Positions 35,846-46,421 of a stretch of DNA of 64,000 nucleotides are shown here, one piece after another (the stretch's first letter is position 1; each line of letters begins with the position of its first letter). The position numbers and the translations under genes were made by a program. The stretch comes from Bombardia bombarda (taxonomy: Eukaryota > Ascomycota > Sordariomycetes > Sordariales > Lasiosphaeriaceae). Location: positions 1,488,001 to 1,552,000 of the forward strand of contig JAULSR010000001.1 of assembly GCA_030512295.1 (NCBI GenBank), given 5' to 3'. The notes under the pieces were generated by a model. It was not told the origin of the DNA, did no database searches, and worked only from the letters and a program-made list of their open reading frames with translations.

Positions 35846-37143
35846 CTTGATGGTTTGCGATGTCGGAAAGGCCTGACCGAGGCTTGCTAAAAAGTCGCGT
35901 GTTTAAAGGGAGCTTGCAGGGAGCTCGTGGGGGGCGGGGAGGTAAAGAAGAGGAATTGACCACGGGTCAATGGGGAGGGGGGAGGTAAAAAAGCTAGGAC
36001 GGAGCAAAAAGGCTGGGGGAAAAAGTGACGCCCGTGAGAGTTGGGATGGGAATGTATGTGTACTTTTAATTTTTTTTCTCGTCTTGTTATGGAAGGTTGG
36101 CGGGCAGGCAAGCCAAGGCACAGGCAGCAATAGCAGCAACAGCAGCAAGTTACTCCGTACTACGGGGATAACCGCGGGTCGCAGGGGACAGGTTGCGACA
36201 GAAAAGACACCATCTAGGTCCCGGTTACGTATTCTCTCCCTCCCCGAGATCCAAGGCATTTTAGCTTATTATTTGCCCTCTGAGGTCATCATCAGCTGCT
36301 CAGCATTGAGCCTTTTTTTCTCCTTCTTCTCCTCTTCAATTGAGCATCTATGGTCGACATGGATGCAGGCTAAGTACATGTATCAATCAGTGTTACGGGT
36401 ACGCGCGCTGTGTATGTACATTAAAAGCCTGCCCGAATAAGGTATTTGGAATCTCAGTCTGGAAATGTGTTTACCTGCCCACACCAGCTAGATACCAACA
36501 ACCTTATTACTCCTCCCCAGACACCATTTGAGCCTTGCTGCCGACGGGAGCTTCTCGTGTGCAAATCATAAACCTTGAATGTGTGAATCTGTGGTGCAGG
36601 CCGGCACGGTCTCCGGCACTCCGGGCGAACGGACGACCATGCAGGGCAGGTGAGATGCCAAGCCTGAGACTCCGAGAAATCCTCTTGCCATCAAGGTGTG
36701 TGAGACTGGCCCGAGCTTTGAGACTACGAATACCACCTCCAAATCGGGATACCACGTACCTGCCAAAGGTACTTCGTATCACTCGCGAATACCTTCAGCC
36801 ACACGCCACCGCCATATAAGCAATATTCTGTGCCATCTGTATGTAAGCGGACATGATGCATGGCTGTGAATGCATTTTTATGATAGTAGATATCAACTTG
36901 ACTAGTACCTCTGTTTTGGCCAACATCTTCAGAGCCCTACTCAGTACTGCCATAAATGACCTCCCAGCGCCATAGCAATGCGTGTCCTCCAGAGAGAATA
37001 TCGATAATTGTGAACCGTTCAAACATCAAAGTAACGCCCAATTTGCCTCAGGCCGGCTTGCCAGTCAATCAACTTCATCTAGCAAACACCATGCCGTGAC
37101 CAACAATGCAGACCCTCCAAGCATGGGTATCCTAGGCAGCCCT
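35846..37143. other. Intergenic region upstream of ADK1
   Basis: 1.3 kb between the ADK1 start and the 3' end of the next minus-strand gene. Only short frames. It should contain the ADK1 promoter. The first 250 bp are purine-rich on the plus strand. Confidence 0.5.
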
Positions 37144-38277
37144 CTAAGACCTCTGGGATTCCGTGACACTATCATTCTCCCCATCGCCCCAGATGTCCTT
37201 GCTCTCCTGCTCAACAGCACGCATGGCCGTAGCTACTTCCTCTAGCTTCGCAACGACATCGAGAACGCCTTGGTTCACGCGCTGAAAGTAGCGATCGTTG
37301 GCCTCGCGTCTCTTCCTCGCCAAGAGGATATCGACATCCGGCTCTTCCTCCAGCCTCGTCGTGCCCATGCGCTCGTAGCCCCCTGTGCCCGTGCCGGCGC
37401 CGGCCCCGCTGCTGCCAGGCCCGCCGCTACCCGACCCAACTGTGCTCTTGGCGCCCACGCCATCTGTGCCCGTGGTGGTGGCAGTGGCGCCGCTGGCTTC
37501 GGTCGTTTTCCCAGTGCCGTCGTGGGCAGTGGCGGCCGACTCGCTACCGCCTGCTGCGGGAGACTTCATGTTGCGTGCTGCTGCTGCTGCTGCTGTTGTT
37601 GTTGCTGCTGCTGCCTCCGCCGAACCGCCACCGCTGCCGCCCATCGTCTCGATGGCCTCGTCCGCCTCGCTCCGGGCCCATGCCTGCGCCAGTGCGATCT
37701 GCGCCATGCGCAGCTCGCCTAGCTTGCGGTCGTGGTCGGGCCCAAAGACCCGCGTGCCTCCGCCGGCTGAGAGCTCGACTTCCTCGAGCGTGGCCTGCAT
37801 CTCGGCCCACAGCGCGTCTGTCCTATCAGTCGTGCGTGTGGATTCGCCGCGAGGCAGTGGTGGCGGGATGTTCAGGTGGTTGACGAGCCCTGGCGCTGCT
37901 GTCGCTGCTGCTGCTTGTGCTTGAGCTGCTGTCGACGCTGTGGTCGTCGCCGTTGCAGTGTTCGTCGTCGTGTTGGCAGCTCCCCGCAGCGCTGCGGAGG
38001 CGGCACCACCACCAACACCAGCTCGTCGAGCTTCTACAGGCGACGTGAGCGATGATGATGCGCCACCATCACGTAGGAGAGACCCACCGCGGGGGAGCGT
38101 AGGCCCGGTCATGGAGGCTGGCGGCGGCTGCTGACCTGGCGCGAGCGCAACTGTAGTCGACGCCCCAGACGCCATGAGGCCCGGTAGCGAGACATGTGAA
38201 GCTGAGGGGGACGGGCGCAGGAAGAGAGTGGGCGGCGGGTCGCGCGGTTTAGACTGCACCTTGTTGAGTTGAGACAT
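37144..38277 (-). CDS. Conserved fungal protein of unknown function
   Basis: Intronless, 377 residues. Function not recognised. Two segments look structured. The first is a helix at about residues 153-210 (ALWAEMQATLEEVELS, then FGPDHDRKLGELRMAQIALAQAWA). The second is a C-terminal helical region at about 313-366 (DVDILLARKRREANDRYFQ, then VAKLEEVATAMRAVEQE). Between and before them lie Pro/Ser, Ala/Thr and Gly/Ser low-complexity runs that are probably disordered. The overall form, short amphipathic helices inside a disordered protein, recalls small adaptor subunits such as those of BLOC/BORC complexes, but this is only a resemblance in style. It is divergent from RPS23. Confidence 0.7.
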   Translation of the reverse strand: MSQLNKVQSKPRDPPPTLFLRPSPSASHVSLPGLMASGASTTVALAPGQQPPPASMTGPTLPRGGSLLRDGGASSSLTSPVEARRAGVGGGAASAALRGAANTTTNTATATTTASTAAQAQAAAATAAPGLVNHLNIPPPLPRGESTRTTDRTDALWAEMQATLEEVELSAGGGTRVFGPDHDRKLGELRMAQIALAQAWARSEADEAIETMGGSGGGSAEAAAATTTAAAAAARNMKSPAAGGSESAATAHDGTGKTTEASGATATTTGTDGVGAKSTVGSGSGGPGSSGAGAGTGTGGYERMGTTRLEEEPDVDILLARKRREANDRYFQRVNQGVLDVVAKLEEVATAMRAVEQESKDIWGDGENDSVTESQRS

Positions 38278-38874
38278 GGCTACATCTTGTCGCGTCTACT
38301 GCTTTATTACGTAGGGCCACGCATTCCTCAAATCTGTCAATGTACAATGTACATTGAGTTTAGTAGGGAAAAGGGTCCAGGTTCCAGGTTGAGTGAAAGT
38401 CTTGGCGCTACAGATGCTGCCCCGTAACGATGGAGACGGGCAAATGGGCAATTGACGAGGTTGAAAAGCTCCCCGCTATGCGGGTTTCGGGCTTGATTGG
38501 CCAAGCAGCCCCCCACCCACAAACATGCCCCCCCGCAGTCTCTCAGGCCAGAAAGTTGCAGCCTGAGGATGATAAAGAGGAGCCCACCCACCCAATCCGT
38601 CAGTTCCTAGGGTTTTCTCGCCCTACTGCGAAACTCGGCTCGAGGCGAAAAAAATCCAACGACCGTGACTTGAGTTTCCGGATCACGAACTACACCCCAT
38701 ACCGACGCGATCACCTCATAAATCGGTATGTACCTCTACGTCCTGCTCGTGGGAAACTTTGTCACTTCAAGATAATTGATCTGCCGATTTTTCTCACGAC
38801 AAGCCCCCCGGTGTCATCGCCAAACAAAATCCCGACCACACATAACTCCCAGCTAACATTCTGTCGAAGCAATC
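38278..38874. other. Divergent promoter region: unknown gene / RPS23
   Basis: 597 bp between divergent starts, containing the RPS23 promoter and leader. The stretch AGGGTTTT at about 38610 resembles telobox-like elements common in ribosomal protein promoters. This is by eye only. Confidence 0.45.
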
Positions 38875-39741
38875 ATGTCCGGTGGAAAACCTCGTGGCCT
38901 GAACGCGGCCCGCAAGCTGCGCACGAACAGACGGGAGCAGAGATGGTCTGATCTCCACTACAAGAAGCGTGCCCTCGGCACTGCTTACAAGTCGAGGTGC
39001 GCATTTACAATAACTCCGGGAGGATGGAAGCGATCGCTTTGGGAGAGGAAGAGGGGAAACGGAACTTGGGAGAAAGGGCTGTGGGCTAACATGGTGGATT
39101 GATTTCTAGCCCCTTCGGTGGTTCGTCTCACGCCAAGGGAATCGTCCTTGAGAAGGTCGGCGTTGAGGCCAAGCAGCCCAACTCCGTACGTTTTTCCCCC
39201 ACGACACTATCCGATTTTCGATGATGATGGATTATCGACATCCATCTGCAATCCCAAGACGACGCGATTGCTGACTGCGATAAACTATACAGGCTATCCG
39301 AAAGTGTGTTCGTGTTCAGTTGATCAAGAACGGCAAGAAGGTCACCGCTTTCGGTACGACGCTCCCCAACCCCCTCCCCTTCATGATATCGAAAGAACGA
39401 TAGACGGACAGACAGGAAACTGGAAGTTTGAGCCAGTGACTTTGTGGCCAGAGTGCTGACTACGGTGCTTTTCTTAGTGCCCAATGATGGTTGCCTCAAC
39501 TTTGTCGACGAGAACGACGAGGTCCTCCTCGCCGGTTTCGGTCGCAAGGGCAAGGCGAAGGGTGATATCCCCGGTGTGCGTTTCAAGGGTAAGTCGACAT
39601 TCCACCTCTGGACGCTGTTCTCAGGAACTTGCGCAACTATCCTTAAAAAAACCAGTGCTGACCCCCTCTATAGTCGTCAAGGTTTCCGGCGTCGGTCTGC
39701 TCGCTCTCTGGAAGGAGAAGAAGGAGAAGCCCAGATCTTAG
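38875..39741 (+). CDS. RPS23: 40S ribosomal protein S23 (uS12)
   Basis: Five exons, 38875-38996, 39110-39185, 39293-39353, 39478-39588 and 39674-39741, give 145 residues, the exact usual length. Introns are 113, 107, 124 and 85 nt. uS12 sits at the decoding centre and helps check codon-anticodon pairing. The protein begins [20 protein letters not shown], contains [20 protein letters not shown] (the loop with the proline that is hydroxylated in eukaryotes) and [20 protein letters not shown], and ends KEKKEKPRS. All splice junctions restore the near-invariant sequence, so the model is firm. It is the most intron-dense gene here per coding length, as expected for a highly expressed ribosomal gene. 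Confidence 0.98.
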
Positions 39742-40049
39742 ATGTGGAGCGACTTGGTAAACGGCACGGTTCGGCATGAGGAGTCTATACGGCTATTTTA
39801 CATTGGCATTCCATTTTCGGGTTAGGGAACCTGACTCCCTACGGTAGATCTGGTCCAAAAAAATCAGAGATCATTGAAACCAGAAACACTTTTTCTCATC
39901 TTTGGGAAAGATGGCGCGCCGTGTGATTTAGAACAAAAAGCTGGTTTTTTCGCTTTTTCAGGCTGAAGGTGATGGGACTGGTTTAATGGTCTATTATGAC
40001 AAATGTTATGGTACATGATTTCATACAAAAGGTCCCCGAATAGCTAAAA
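39742..40049. other. Convergent 3' flanks of RPS23 and COQ2
   Basis: 308 bp, A/T-rich, probably both 3' UTRs. No coding potential. Confidence 0.6.
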
Positions 40050-41298
40050 TCAAGCCGAATCTTGACCATCCGCTCCTTCTTCCTGGACGTATTTTATGAG
40101 ATAATCCGCCCCCAGTCCGGCACTGATGACACCCCCCGTCAGCCATGCGCCATTTACGAACCACCACCAGCAGTCCTTGACGCTCTTCAGGTTCACCCTC
40201 TTGATCATGATGCCCAGCGTGACCAAGGCGCCGCCGCAGCTGCCAATGAAGAAGGCCGGGCCCGCTCCGCTGGCGATCCCCGCGCCGGCGAGCAGCGCGA
40301 CCTGCACGGCCGCCAGCCCCGTCAGGACCTGCTTCGTCTGCGCGTCGTGCTTGAGCGCAATGCTCTTGATGCCCGCCTTGGCGTCGTCCTTGATGTCCAT
40401 GTGCGCATAAACCATGTCATACAGCACCGTCCAGGCGACGTTGGACGTGTACAGCAGCGCAGCGGCCGTCAGCGCGTGGCTGTTCCCGGGCGCGAGCAGG
40501 TCGACACCGAGCGCGGGGAAGCCCATGATGGCGCCCCACGAGAAGGTCAGGCCGAGGACGAACTGGGGGTAGTAGGTGACGCGCTTGGCGAGCGGGTAGG
40601 CGGCGACGAGCAGCAGGCTGGGCGTGGCGTAGAAGAAGCAGTCGAGGGGGAACTGCAGGAGGATGGCGAGGCCGGCGAAGAGCTGGGCGCCGGTGAAGAC
40701 GACGGCGCGGAAGGGGGTGACGGCGCCGCGGGCGATGGGGCGCAGGCGGGTGCGGGCGACGTGCGGGTCGAGGTTGCGGTCCCAGAGGTCGTTGATGGTG
40801 CAGCCGGCGCCGCGCATGATGAGGGCGCCGGAGAGGAAGAGGAGGGAGGTGGTCAGGACGGTGGTTGGGGGGAGATGGATGGGGTGACGAGAGGGGCGGC
40901 GAGGAGGGTGGACCAGAGGCAGGGGAAGAAGAGGTAGTAGGAGCCGGTGGGCTTGTCGAGGCGGATGAGCTCGGCGTAGGGGATCCAGGAGGGGGGGAGG
41001 AGGGAGAGGAGGCCGGTTGTGGGGGGGCGTAGGGCGCTGGAGGGGGGGTGGTGGGGGTGGTGAGTGTCTCTGTTGTGGTGGTGGTGGCGGTGGCGGTGGA
41101 GAGGAGTTTTCGGCTGGTGTGGTATGTCGCTGCTCGAGGTTGGTGAGCATGGCGATGGTACTTCTCAACGGCGAGGAGGCGAGGCGCCGCAGAGATAAGG
41201 GCTGTCCCTCGGCTTAGTGGTGGTCTGGCAGCACATCGTGTGGTGTGAGACAAGGCACGCCTGAAGGGCAGCCCGGCAATTGAGTAGCAGCCGGACAT
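40050..41298 (-). CDS. COQ2: 4-hydroxybenzoate polyprenyltransferase (Coq2), frame broken twice
   Basis: Minus strand, no intron needed, but the protein reads in three frames. Frame 1 runs from the ATG at 41298 to a C7 run at 41021-41027. Frame 2 (about 41020-40873) holds WIPYAELIRLDKPTGSYYLF. Frame 3, after a C6 run at 40867-40872, runs to the stop at 40050. One missing C in each run would explain both breaks and would give about 416 residues. Coq2 attaches the polyprenyl tail to 4-hydroxybenzoate in ubiquinone synthesis in the mitochondrial inner membrane. Visible features are an Arg/Ser-rich presequence, the first Asp motif NDLWDRNLD, the second in YAHMDIKDDAKAG, and several membrane helices. 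The breaks are either sequence errors or true damage. An intron could bypass only the first, and would remove a good presequence. Confidence 0.85.
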
Positions 41299-42035
41299 TA
41301 TGTCGTGACGGTGAAGTCTATAGATGTGTTAGTCGTTGTAGAGGAGGATTGAGAGGGAGAAGTGTGTAAGTACAGCAAGGGGGTGAGTGAGAAGTGATTT
41401 TTCACCTTTCACGATCTCACAGACACGCGCCTCGCTCAGCATACAGTTTATACTCAGCTCATAATACAGTCATAACAATGAACAATGATTGACAATATCA
41501 AAACTCGCAGCTGCCCTCTTGGACTGTAGAAGGCTGTCCTTTTGAAAAGTATACCCAGCCTTGTTGAAGAAAACGATAGTCACACTTGAGTCTCGACAGC
41601 TTATTCGCTAGAAGGAGTAAAATTCATAAGCTCAAAGCCACCTCGTGTGTGATTGGGTTTAAGAAGCTTTAACCCCACCATCGGCTGCTTTCGTCCACTA
41701 GCTGCCGCCCTGGTCGGACCTTCAATTTACCAATCAGCCTGGCCCATTCAAGTTGTCGCGAGAGTTTGGATCCTGGGCAATCGCGCTCCACGCGACGCAC
41801 TTTATTCTACCTTAGTTTCTCGTCATCCACCACCATTCCACCACCCCGCAATGAGAAGCAGGCATCGCAGCATGCTCTCTTTGGCCGGCCTTGCTGTGCT
41901 AAATCTCGCGCCATGTAGACGGGCTACCGCATCGACTTCATTCTCGAGCTAATTCGTTTGCGACGCACTTCACGATAATCTCACCATTGCCGCCACCGCT
42001 GTTACACAGATTCCGAAGCCAAAACCGTCGCCACA
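41299..42035. other. Divergent promoter region COQ2 / JmjC gene
   Basis: 737 bp between divergent starts. C/T-rich in its last 250 bp, probably the JmjC gene leader. No gene seen. Confidence 0.5.
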
Positions 42036-45000
42036 ATGCCGACACCTTTGCATCCCCAGGCAAAGTTCGACCCGATCCCCCCTGACCTCGACCTGCATTC
42101 GCTCGTTGAAAACACGCCCAACTTCCAATGGGTCACCCGTATTTCCGCGGCGCAGATCCGCAACATCGGTCCGCAGGAGTTCGAGAAGCTGGTGTTGCTT
42201 CATGTCATCCATGGGGGAAAGCCTCTGGTCATTGAGAGATGGGGGGACCGATTACCCAAATCTCTCTTCAGCGCCGAGTGGCTGGAGACGACCCAAAACA
42301 AGAAGCAGGAGAATGTCCGCGATATCGTCAATCAGACCGATATCCCTATGACGACCGGTCACTACCTGCGTTCCATGAAACAGCTTACCAACCAATGGAC
42401 GCCGACCAACTTCCGCGACGAACGCCGCCAGCGGCTCTACCTCAAGGATATCGACTGTCCGCCAGAGTGGCAGGAGCGTCTTCAAAAGGTCATCCCTCCA
42501 GTTCTCTTCTACATGAACGAAAACGTCGAGGAGAGGGCGAGCAAGGGTCGCGGCGAGGACGTGGATATGTTCCAAGACGAGCGGTCGGCCGCCCCTGCCG
42601 GAGACTTGATGAGCAGCCTACCGGAGCAGATGCGTGCTCAGAATCTCATGTGCTACATCGGCCACGAGGGCACATACACCCCGGCTCATCGAGAGATGTG
42701 CGCCAGTTTGGGTCAGAACATCATGATCGACGCGTCTGGCGATGAGAATGGCGAGAAGCCCGGCAGTTCAATTTGGTTCATGACCGAAACTAAGGACCGC
42801 GAAGTAGTTAGAGAATACTTCCTCTCCATGTTGGGTCACGACATCGAAATCGAGAAGCACTTTGCCCAGATCAACGCCTGGAAGAAGGGCGGCTTCCCCG
42901 TGTATATCGTGGAGCAGAGGGTTGGCGATTTTATCCTGGTCCCTCCACTGGCCCCGCATCAAGTCTGGAACCGCGGCACGAGGACGATCAAGGTCGCGTG
43001 GAACAGGACCACGGTGGAGACGCTGGATATGGCCCTGCACGAGGCGCTCCCGAAGGCTCGAATTGTCTGCCGTGACGAGCAGTACAAGAACAAGGCCATC
43101 GTCTATTTTACTCTAGACAAGTACTACAAGCAGATGCTAGACATGGAGAAGACTGCTGACGTTGGCCTGCTTGGCCTGGCCCATGACTTAATCAGGAACT
43201 CGGCCAGAGTGAAGCAGATGGCGTCAGATTTCCAAGCCCTGTTCCGTCTATATACCAAAATTCTCATGGATGAGATGTTTGCGACTAAGGAGAAGGATGT
43301 TGAGCTGATCGAGTTTGATTCCAACATTACTTGCTCCTACTGCCGCGCCAACATCTTTAACCGCTTTCTGACCTGCAAGCACTGCGTTCGCGAACTTGTC
43401 GGTGGCGATCAGGATACGTACGATATATGCATGGAATGCTATGTCATGGGTCGGTCATGTCTCTGTGTTTCTAATCTCAGCTGGTGCGAGCAGTGGGAGT
43501 GGTCTCATCTGGTAGATTGCTACGAGGATTGGCGTGCTATGACCATCAAGAACGACGGCTATATTAACTTTGAGACATCGCCTCTGCCGTTGGAGCTGGC
43601 GAGAAAGAAGTTCGGCAAAAAGGCTGTGGCTCAAATATGCCAGGAGCAGCTTCGCAGACGGCCCTGGAAGGACATCAGCAAAGTCGACAAGCCGGTTGAA
43701 GAGCCTGAAGCGTCAGAGCCCGAAATTGACGAGCAGGGCCGCCGGATCAAGAAGAAGAAGAAGCGTAGGATGAAGAAGGGCGATGTTTACCGATGTCACG
43801 TCTGTTGTCACAAGGATTATACCTACAAACTAGCATTCTGCTCAAATTCTGGCTGCACAGATGCCTATTGCTATGGCGTGCTGTACAGGGCTTTTGATAT
43901 GATGCCGCAGGAGGTGATGCAGAACGAAAAGTGGAAGTGTCCCAAGTGTCTGAAAATCTGCAATTGCGGTTCGTGCCGTCGAGCAGGAAATATGACTCCG
44001 TACGTGCCAAAGAATACGCTGCTGGGGCACGATACCCGCCCCATTGCCGACGATCGAAGTGTCGAGTCGCTGGTGGACTTCCGGGTGCACAATCTTTCGT
44101 GGCTCAAAAATGTGGGCGATGACACTCGCAGCTTGTCGAGCAAACGACTACAGAAGCTACAACAGGCGGCGCAAGCAGAAAAGGAGAAAGAGGCAGACAA
44201 TGCCGAACCAGCCCCGACATTGCCTGATAACGAGCTAGCGGAGAGCCTTGATGCCGCTTTGCAGCAATCTATTGCCAATGGCTATGGCGATCAGAGCGAG
44301 GTCCTTGCCGCCAGTGGCATGGCGACGGGCGATTACGAGATGCACAACGGCGACGCTGCGCATGATCCGCAACAACTCGATACACAAGCGAGACCTGTCG
44401 AAGAGGCTGACATGTCCATCAGCCAGGATCAATCTTCGTATCCTGACCCCTCGATGCTTGGCCATGAACGGATGCTTGGAATGGGTTACTACGAACAGGA
44501 CGATAGTCCCGACAAGATTCTGTTCGACCCTTACCAACAACCTTCGGCTGAGAGCATGGTTGTCGATGACGAGCCTGAAGAATCCGAGTATCTTAAGAAG
44601 CAGCTCCGTTGGGCGAAGCGACGGGCACGACAAGAAGAGGATTTTGATCCCGATTTTGCAGCACCCAGGTCACACCACCGTAAGCGGGCTAGGACTGGGA
44701 CGCACAATGATGCTCAGCGCGATGGTCAGCAAGAGGCACTGAACAATATGGACCCAGCCTTGTTCAGCCAGGGTGCCATCGAAGGTGGTGTTACCATGCT
44801 GGATGCTGGAGCGGACGAGGATGTTCCAGCCGAAATTGCGAACCCCGTCCAAGCCGATCAACCTGCAGAAGCCCAGCCCGCTACAGAAGAAGCCGAAGAG
44901 CCCAGAGACCCTAATATTCATCGTCCCTATTCTCCAAATCGCCCTGCTCTCCGACATGCACGGCCTAAGACTACCTACTTGGAGGACATACATAGCGAAG

Positions 45001-46421
45001 AAGAATTCAACGATATCATCATTCCTCGATCACAGAGACCGCCGGCGGGCATCACCAATTATGATCCCGAGAACGCGAATAAAGACCCGCTTGATTTGGC
45101 TGCGGTGGCAATCTTCGCTGCCAGTGCTGCTGCTACTGCAGAGGGATCGGGTTCGGCTCCAGCTCCGGCTCCGACTTCGACTCAAAAGAGACGAGGACGG
45201 CCACCTGGCAGGCCGCGGAAGTCGGACGAGCAGCCAAGAGCTACGTCTCGCCCTGCAGCCGGCGGAGAAACACCCAAGAGCACCGGGAAACGTCGTGGTC
45301 GACCCCCACGCTCGTCACTTGCAGCACCGCCCAGATCCAGGGCGGATAATTCGTCCGACGAGGACAGCGATGCCGCGCCAGCTGATCTTGATGCTGAGCT
45401 TGCTGAGCAACTCGACGGCTTTGACGAGGATGGTGAAGTTATTGCCCCAGTCTCCACCAGTCCGAAGAAGCGAGGTCGTCCGCCGAAGGCCAAACCAGCA
45501 GAGACAGTGGCTGAATCTAGCAAAACTCTCATGTCTATGGCTGAGAGGATGAGGCTCAAGGGCAAGAGAATCAGGATCACCTCGAGGAGGACCACCGGTC
45601 CTACGATAGCGGAAAAGTCGAAGTCTCCAGCAGCTGTCGAGACGGCGGCGAGCGAGGAGCCGGCTCAGGCTCGGACAGCCAAAAGGGGCAGGCCGTCGGC
45701 CGGTCAGAGAGAGTCGGAGACTGTTGAGGTGGACTTTGACCCGTTTGCTGATGAGGGGCCTGTGTCAGATGAAGCTCCTAGCCCCCCAGGAAGAAGAAGA
45801 AGAAGAAGCGCGTCGGCACGGGAAGGCTCTGCTCGGGAGGAGTCCTTGCATGCGGTGTCAGATCATGAAGAGGCTGGCCACGAGGAGGCTGACCACAAGA
45901 TGGTTGATCGTGACGAGTCTGTCCACGATGAGCCCGTCGCCCCTGTTCACGAAAACTCCGAGGAGGAGGAGGACGATAGGTCTTTCTACGCAGATCAGTC
46001 TAAGCATAAAGAGGAAGCATCCGTTCATGGAGGACAGGAGGAGGCTGTTGGGCATGATGATGAGTCGATGGGAGAAGATGACGACTCATTCAGATCTGCT
46101 GTCGCATCGCCGACTCCAGAACATGATCTTAAGCCCGTCTTTTCTACGGCATCAGCGACGCTGCTAGAGTCCCGCGGCCTGACGGTTGTCAGGTTGATGA
46201 GCTCTGACGACGAGTCACAGTTGGAGTCGCAGTCGAGCAGCGATAGCTCGGGCTCGGATGATGAGGTTATACCGGCGCATGTGGGTAGTGGGGGGACTGC
46301 GAATGCTAATGCCGCGTCGAGTACGCCGTCGCGTGGTAGGGGAGGGCTGAGGGGGAGAGGTGGAAGGGGGAGGGGGAGTAGAAGGAGGAGGGGGAGGGGA
46401 GTAGCGAGGAGGGGGAGTTGA
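42036..46421 (+). CDS. Large JmjC-domain protein with zinc fingers and AT-hooks
   Basis: Intronless, 1461 residues, unusually long for a single exon in this window. The JmjC fold lies at about residues 150-330. Its iron ligands would be H218 and E220 (AHREMCASLGQN) and H308 (APHQVWNRG), an intact HxE...H set. A cysteine-rich region at about 431-485 (CSYCRANIF, CKHCVREL, CMECYVMGRSCLC) and a second at about 585-650 (CHVCCHKDYTYKLAFC, WKCPKCLKICNCGSCRR) follow. The second resembles the 4CXXC_R1 zinc finger of CDCA7 and plant JMJ proteins. Four AT-hook-like motifs (RRGRPPGRPRK, RRGRPPR, KRGRPPK, KRGRPSA) lie at about 1052-1220. The end is acidic, then Gly/Arg-rich. It probably acts on chromatin as a dioxygenase, perhaps a histone demethylase; substrate unknown. 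Confidence 0.85.
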   Translation: MPTPLHPQAKFDPIPPDLDLHSLVENTPNFQWVTRISAAQIRNIGPQEFEKLVLLHVIHGGKPLVIERWGDRLPKSLFSAEWLETTQNKKQENVRDIVNQTDIPMTTGHYLRSMKQLTNQWTPTNFRDERRQRLYLKDIDCPPEWQERLQKVIPPVLFYMNENVEERASKGRGEDVDMFQDERSAAPAGDLMSSLPEQMRAQNLMCYIGHEGTYTPAHREMCASLGQNIMIDASGDENGEKPGSSIWFMTETKDREVVREYFLSMLGHDIEIEKHFAQINAWKKGGFPVYIVEQRVGDFILVPPLAPHQVWNRGTRTIKVAWNRTTVETLDMALHEALPKARIVCRDEQYKNKAIVYFTLDKYYKQMLDMEKTADVGLLGLAHDLIRNSARVKQMASDFQALFRLYTKILMDEMFATKEKDVELIEFDSNITCSYCRANIFNRFLTCKHCVRELVGGDQDTYDICMECYVMGRSCLCVSNLSWCEQWEWSHLVDCYEDWRAMTIKNDGYINFETSPLPLELARKKFGKKAVAQICQEQLRRRPWKDISKVDKPVEEPEASEPEIDEQGRRIKKKKKRRMKKGDVYRCHVCCHKDYTYKLAFCSNSGCTDAYCYGVLYRAFDMMPQEVMQNEKWKCPKCLKICNCGSCRRAGNMTPYVPKNTLLGHDTRPIADDRSVESLVDFRVHNLSWLKNVGDDTRSLSSKRLQKLQQAAQAEKEKEADNAEPAPTLPDNELAESLDAALQQSIANGYGDQSEVLAASGMATGDYEMHNGDAAHDPQQLDTQARPVEEADMSISQDQSSYPDPSMLGHERMLGMGYYEQDDSPDKILFDPYQQPSAESMVVDDEPEESEYLKKQLRWAKRRARQEEDFDPDFAAPRSHHRKRARTGTHNDAQRDGQQEALNNMDPALFSQGAIEGGVTMLDAGADEDVPAEIANPVQADQPAEAQPATEEAEEPRDPNIHRPYSPNRPALRHARPKTTYLEDIHSEEEFNDIIIPRSQRPPAGITNYDPENANKDPLDLAAVAIFAASAAATAEGSGSAPAPAPTSTQKRRGRPPGRPRKSDEQPRATSRPAAGGETPKSTGKRRGRPPRSSLAAPPRSRADNSSDEDSDAAPADLDAELAEQLDGFDEDGEVIAPVSTSPKKRGRPPKAKPAETVAESSKTLMSMAERMRLKGKRIRITSRRTTGPTIAEKSKSPAAVETAASEEPAQARTAKRGRPSAGQRESETVEVDFDPFADEGPVSDEAPSPPGRRRRRSASAREGSAREESLHAVSDHEEAGHEEADHKMVDRDESVHDEPVAPVHENSEEEEDDRSFYADQSKHKEEASVHGGQEEAVGHDDESMGEDDDSFRSAVASPTPEHDLKPVFSTASATLLESRGLTVVRLMSSDDESQLESQSSSDSSGSDDEVIPAHVGSGGTANANAASSTPSRGRGGLRGRGGRGRGSRRRRGRGVARRGS

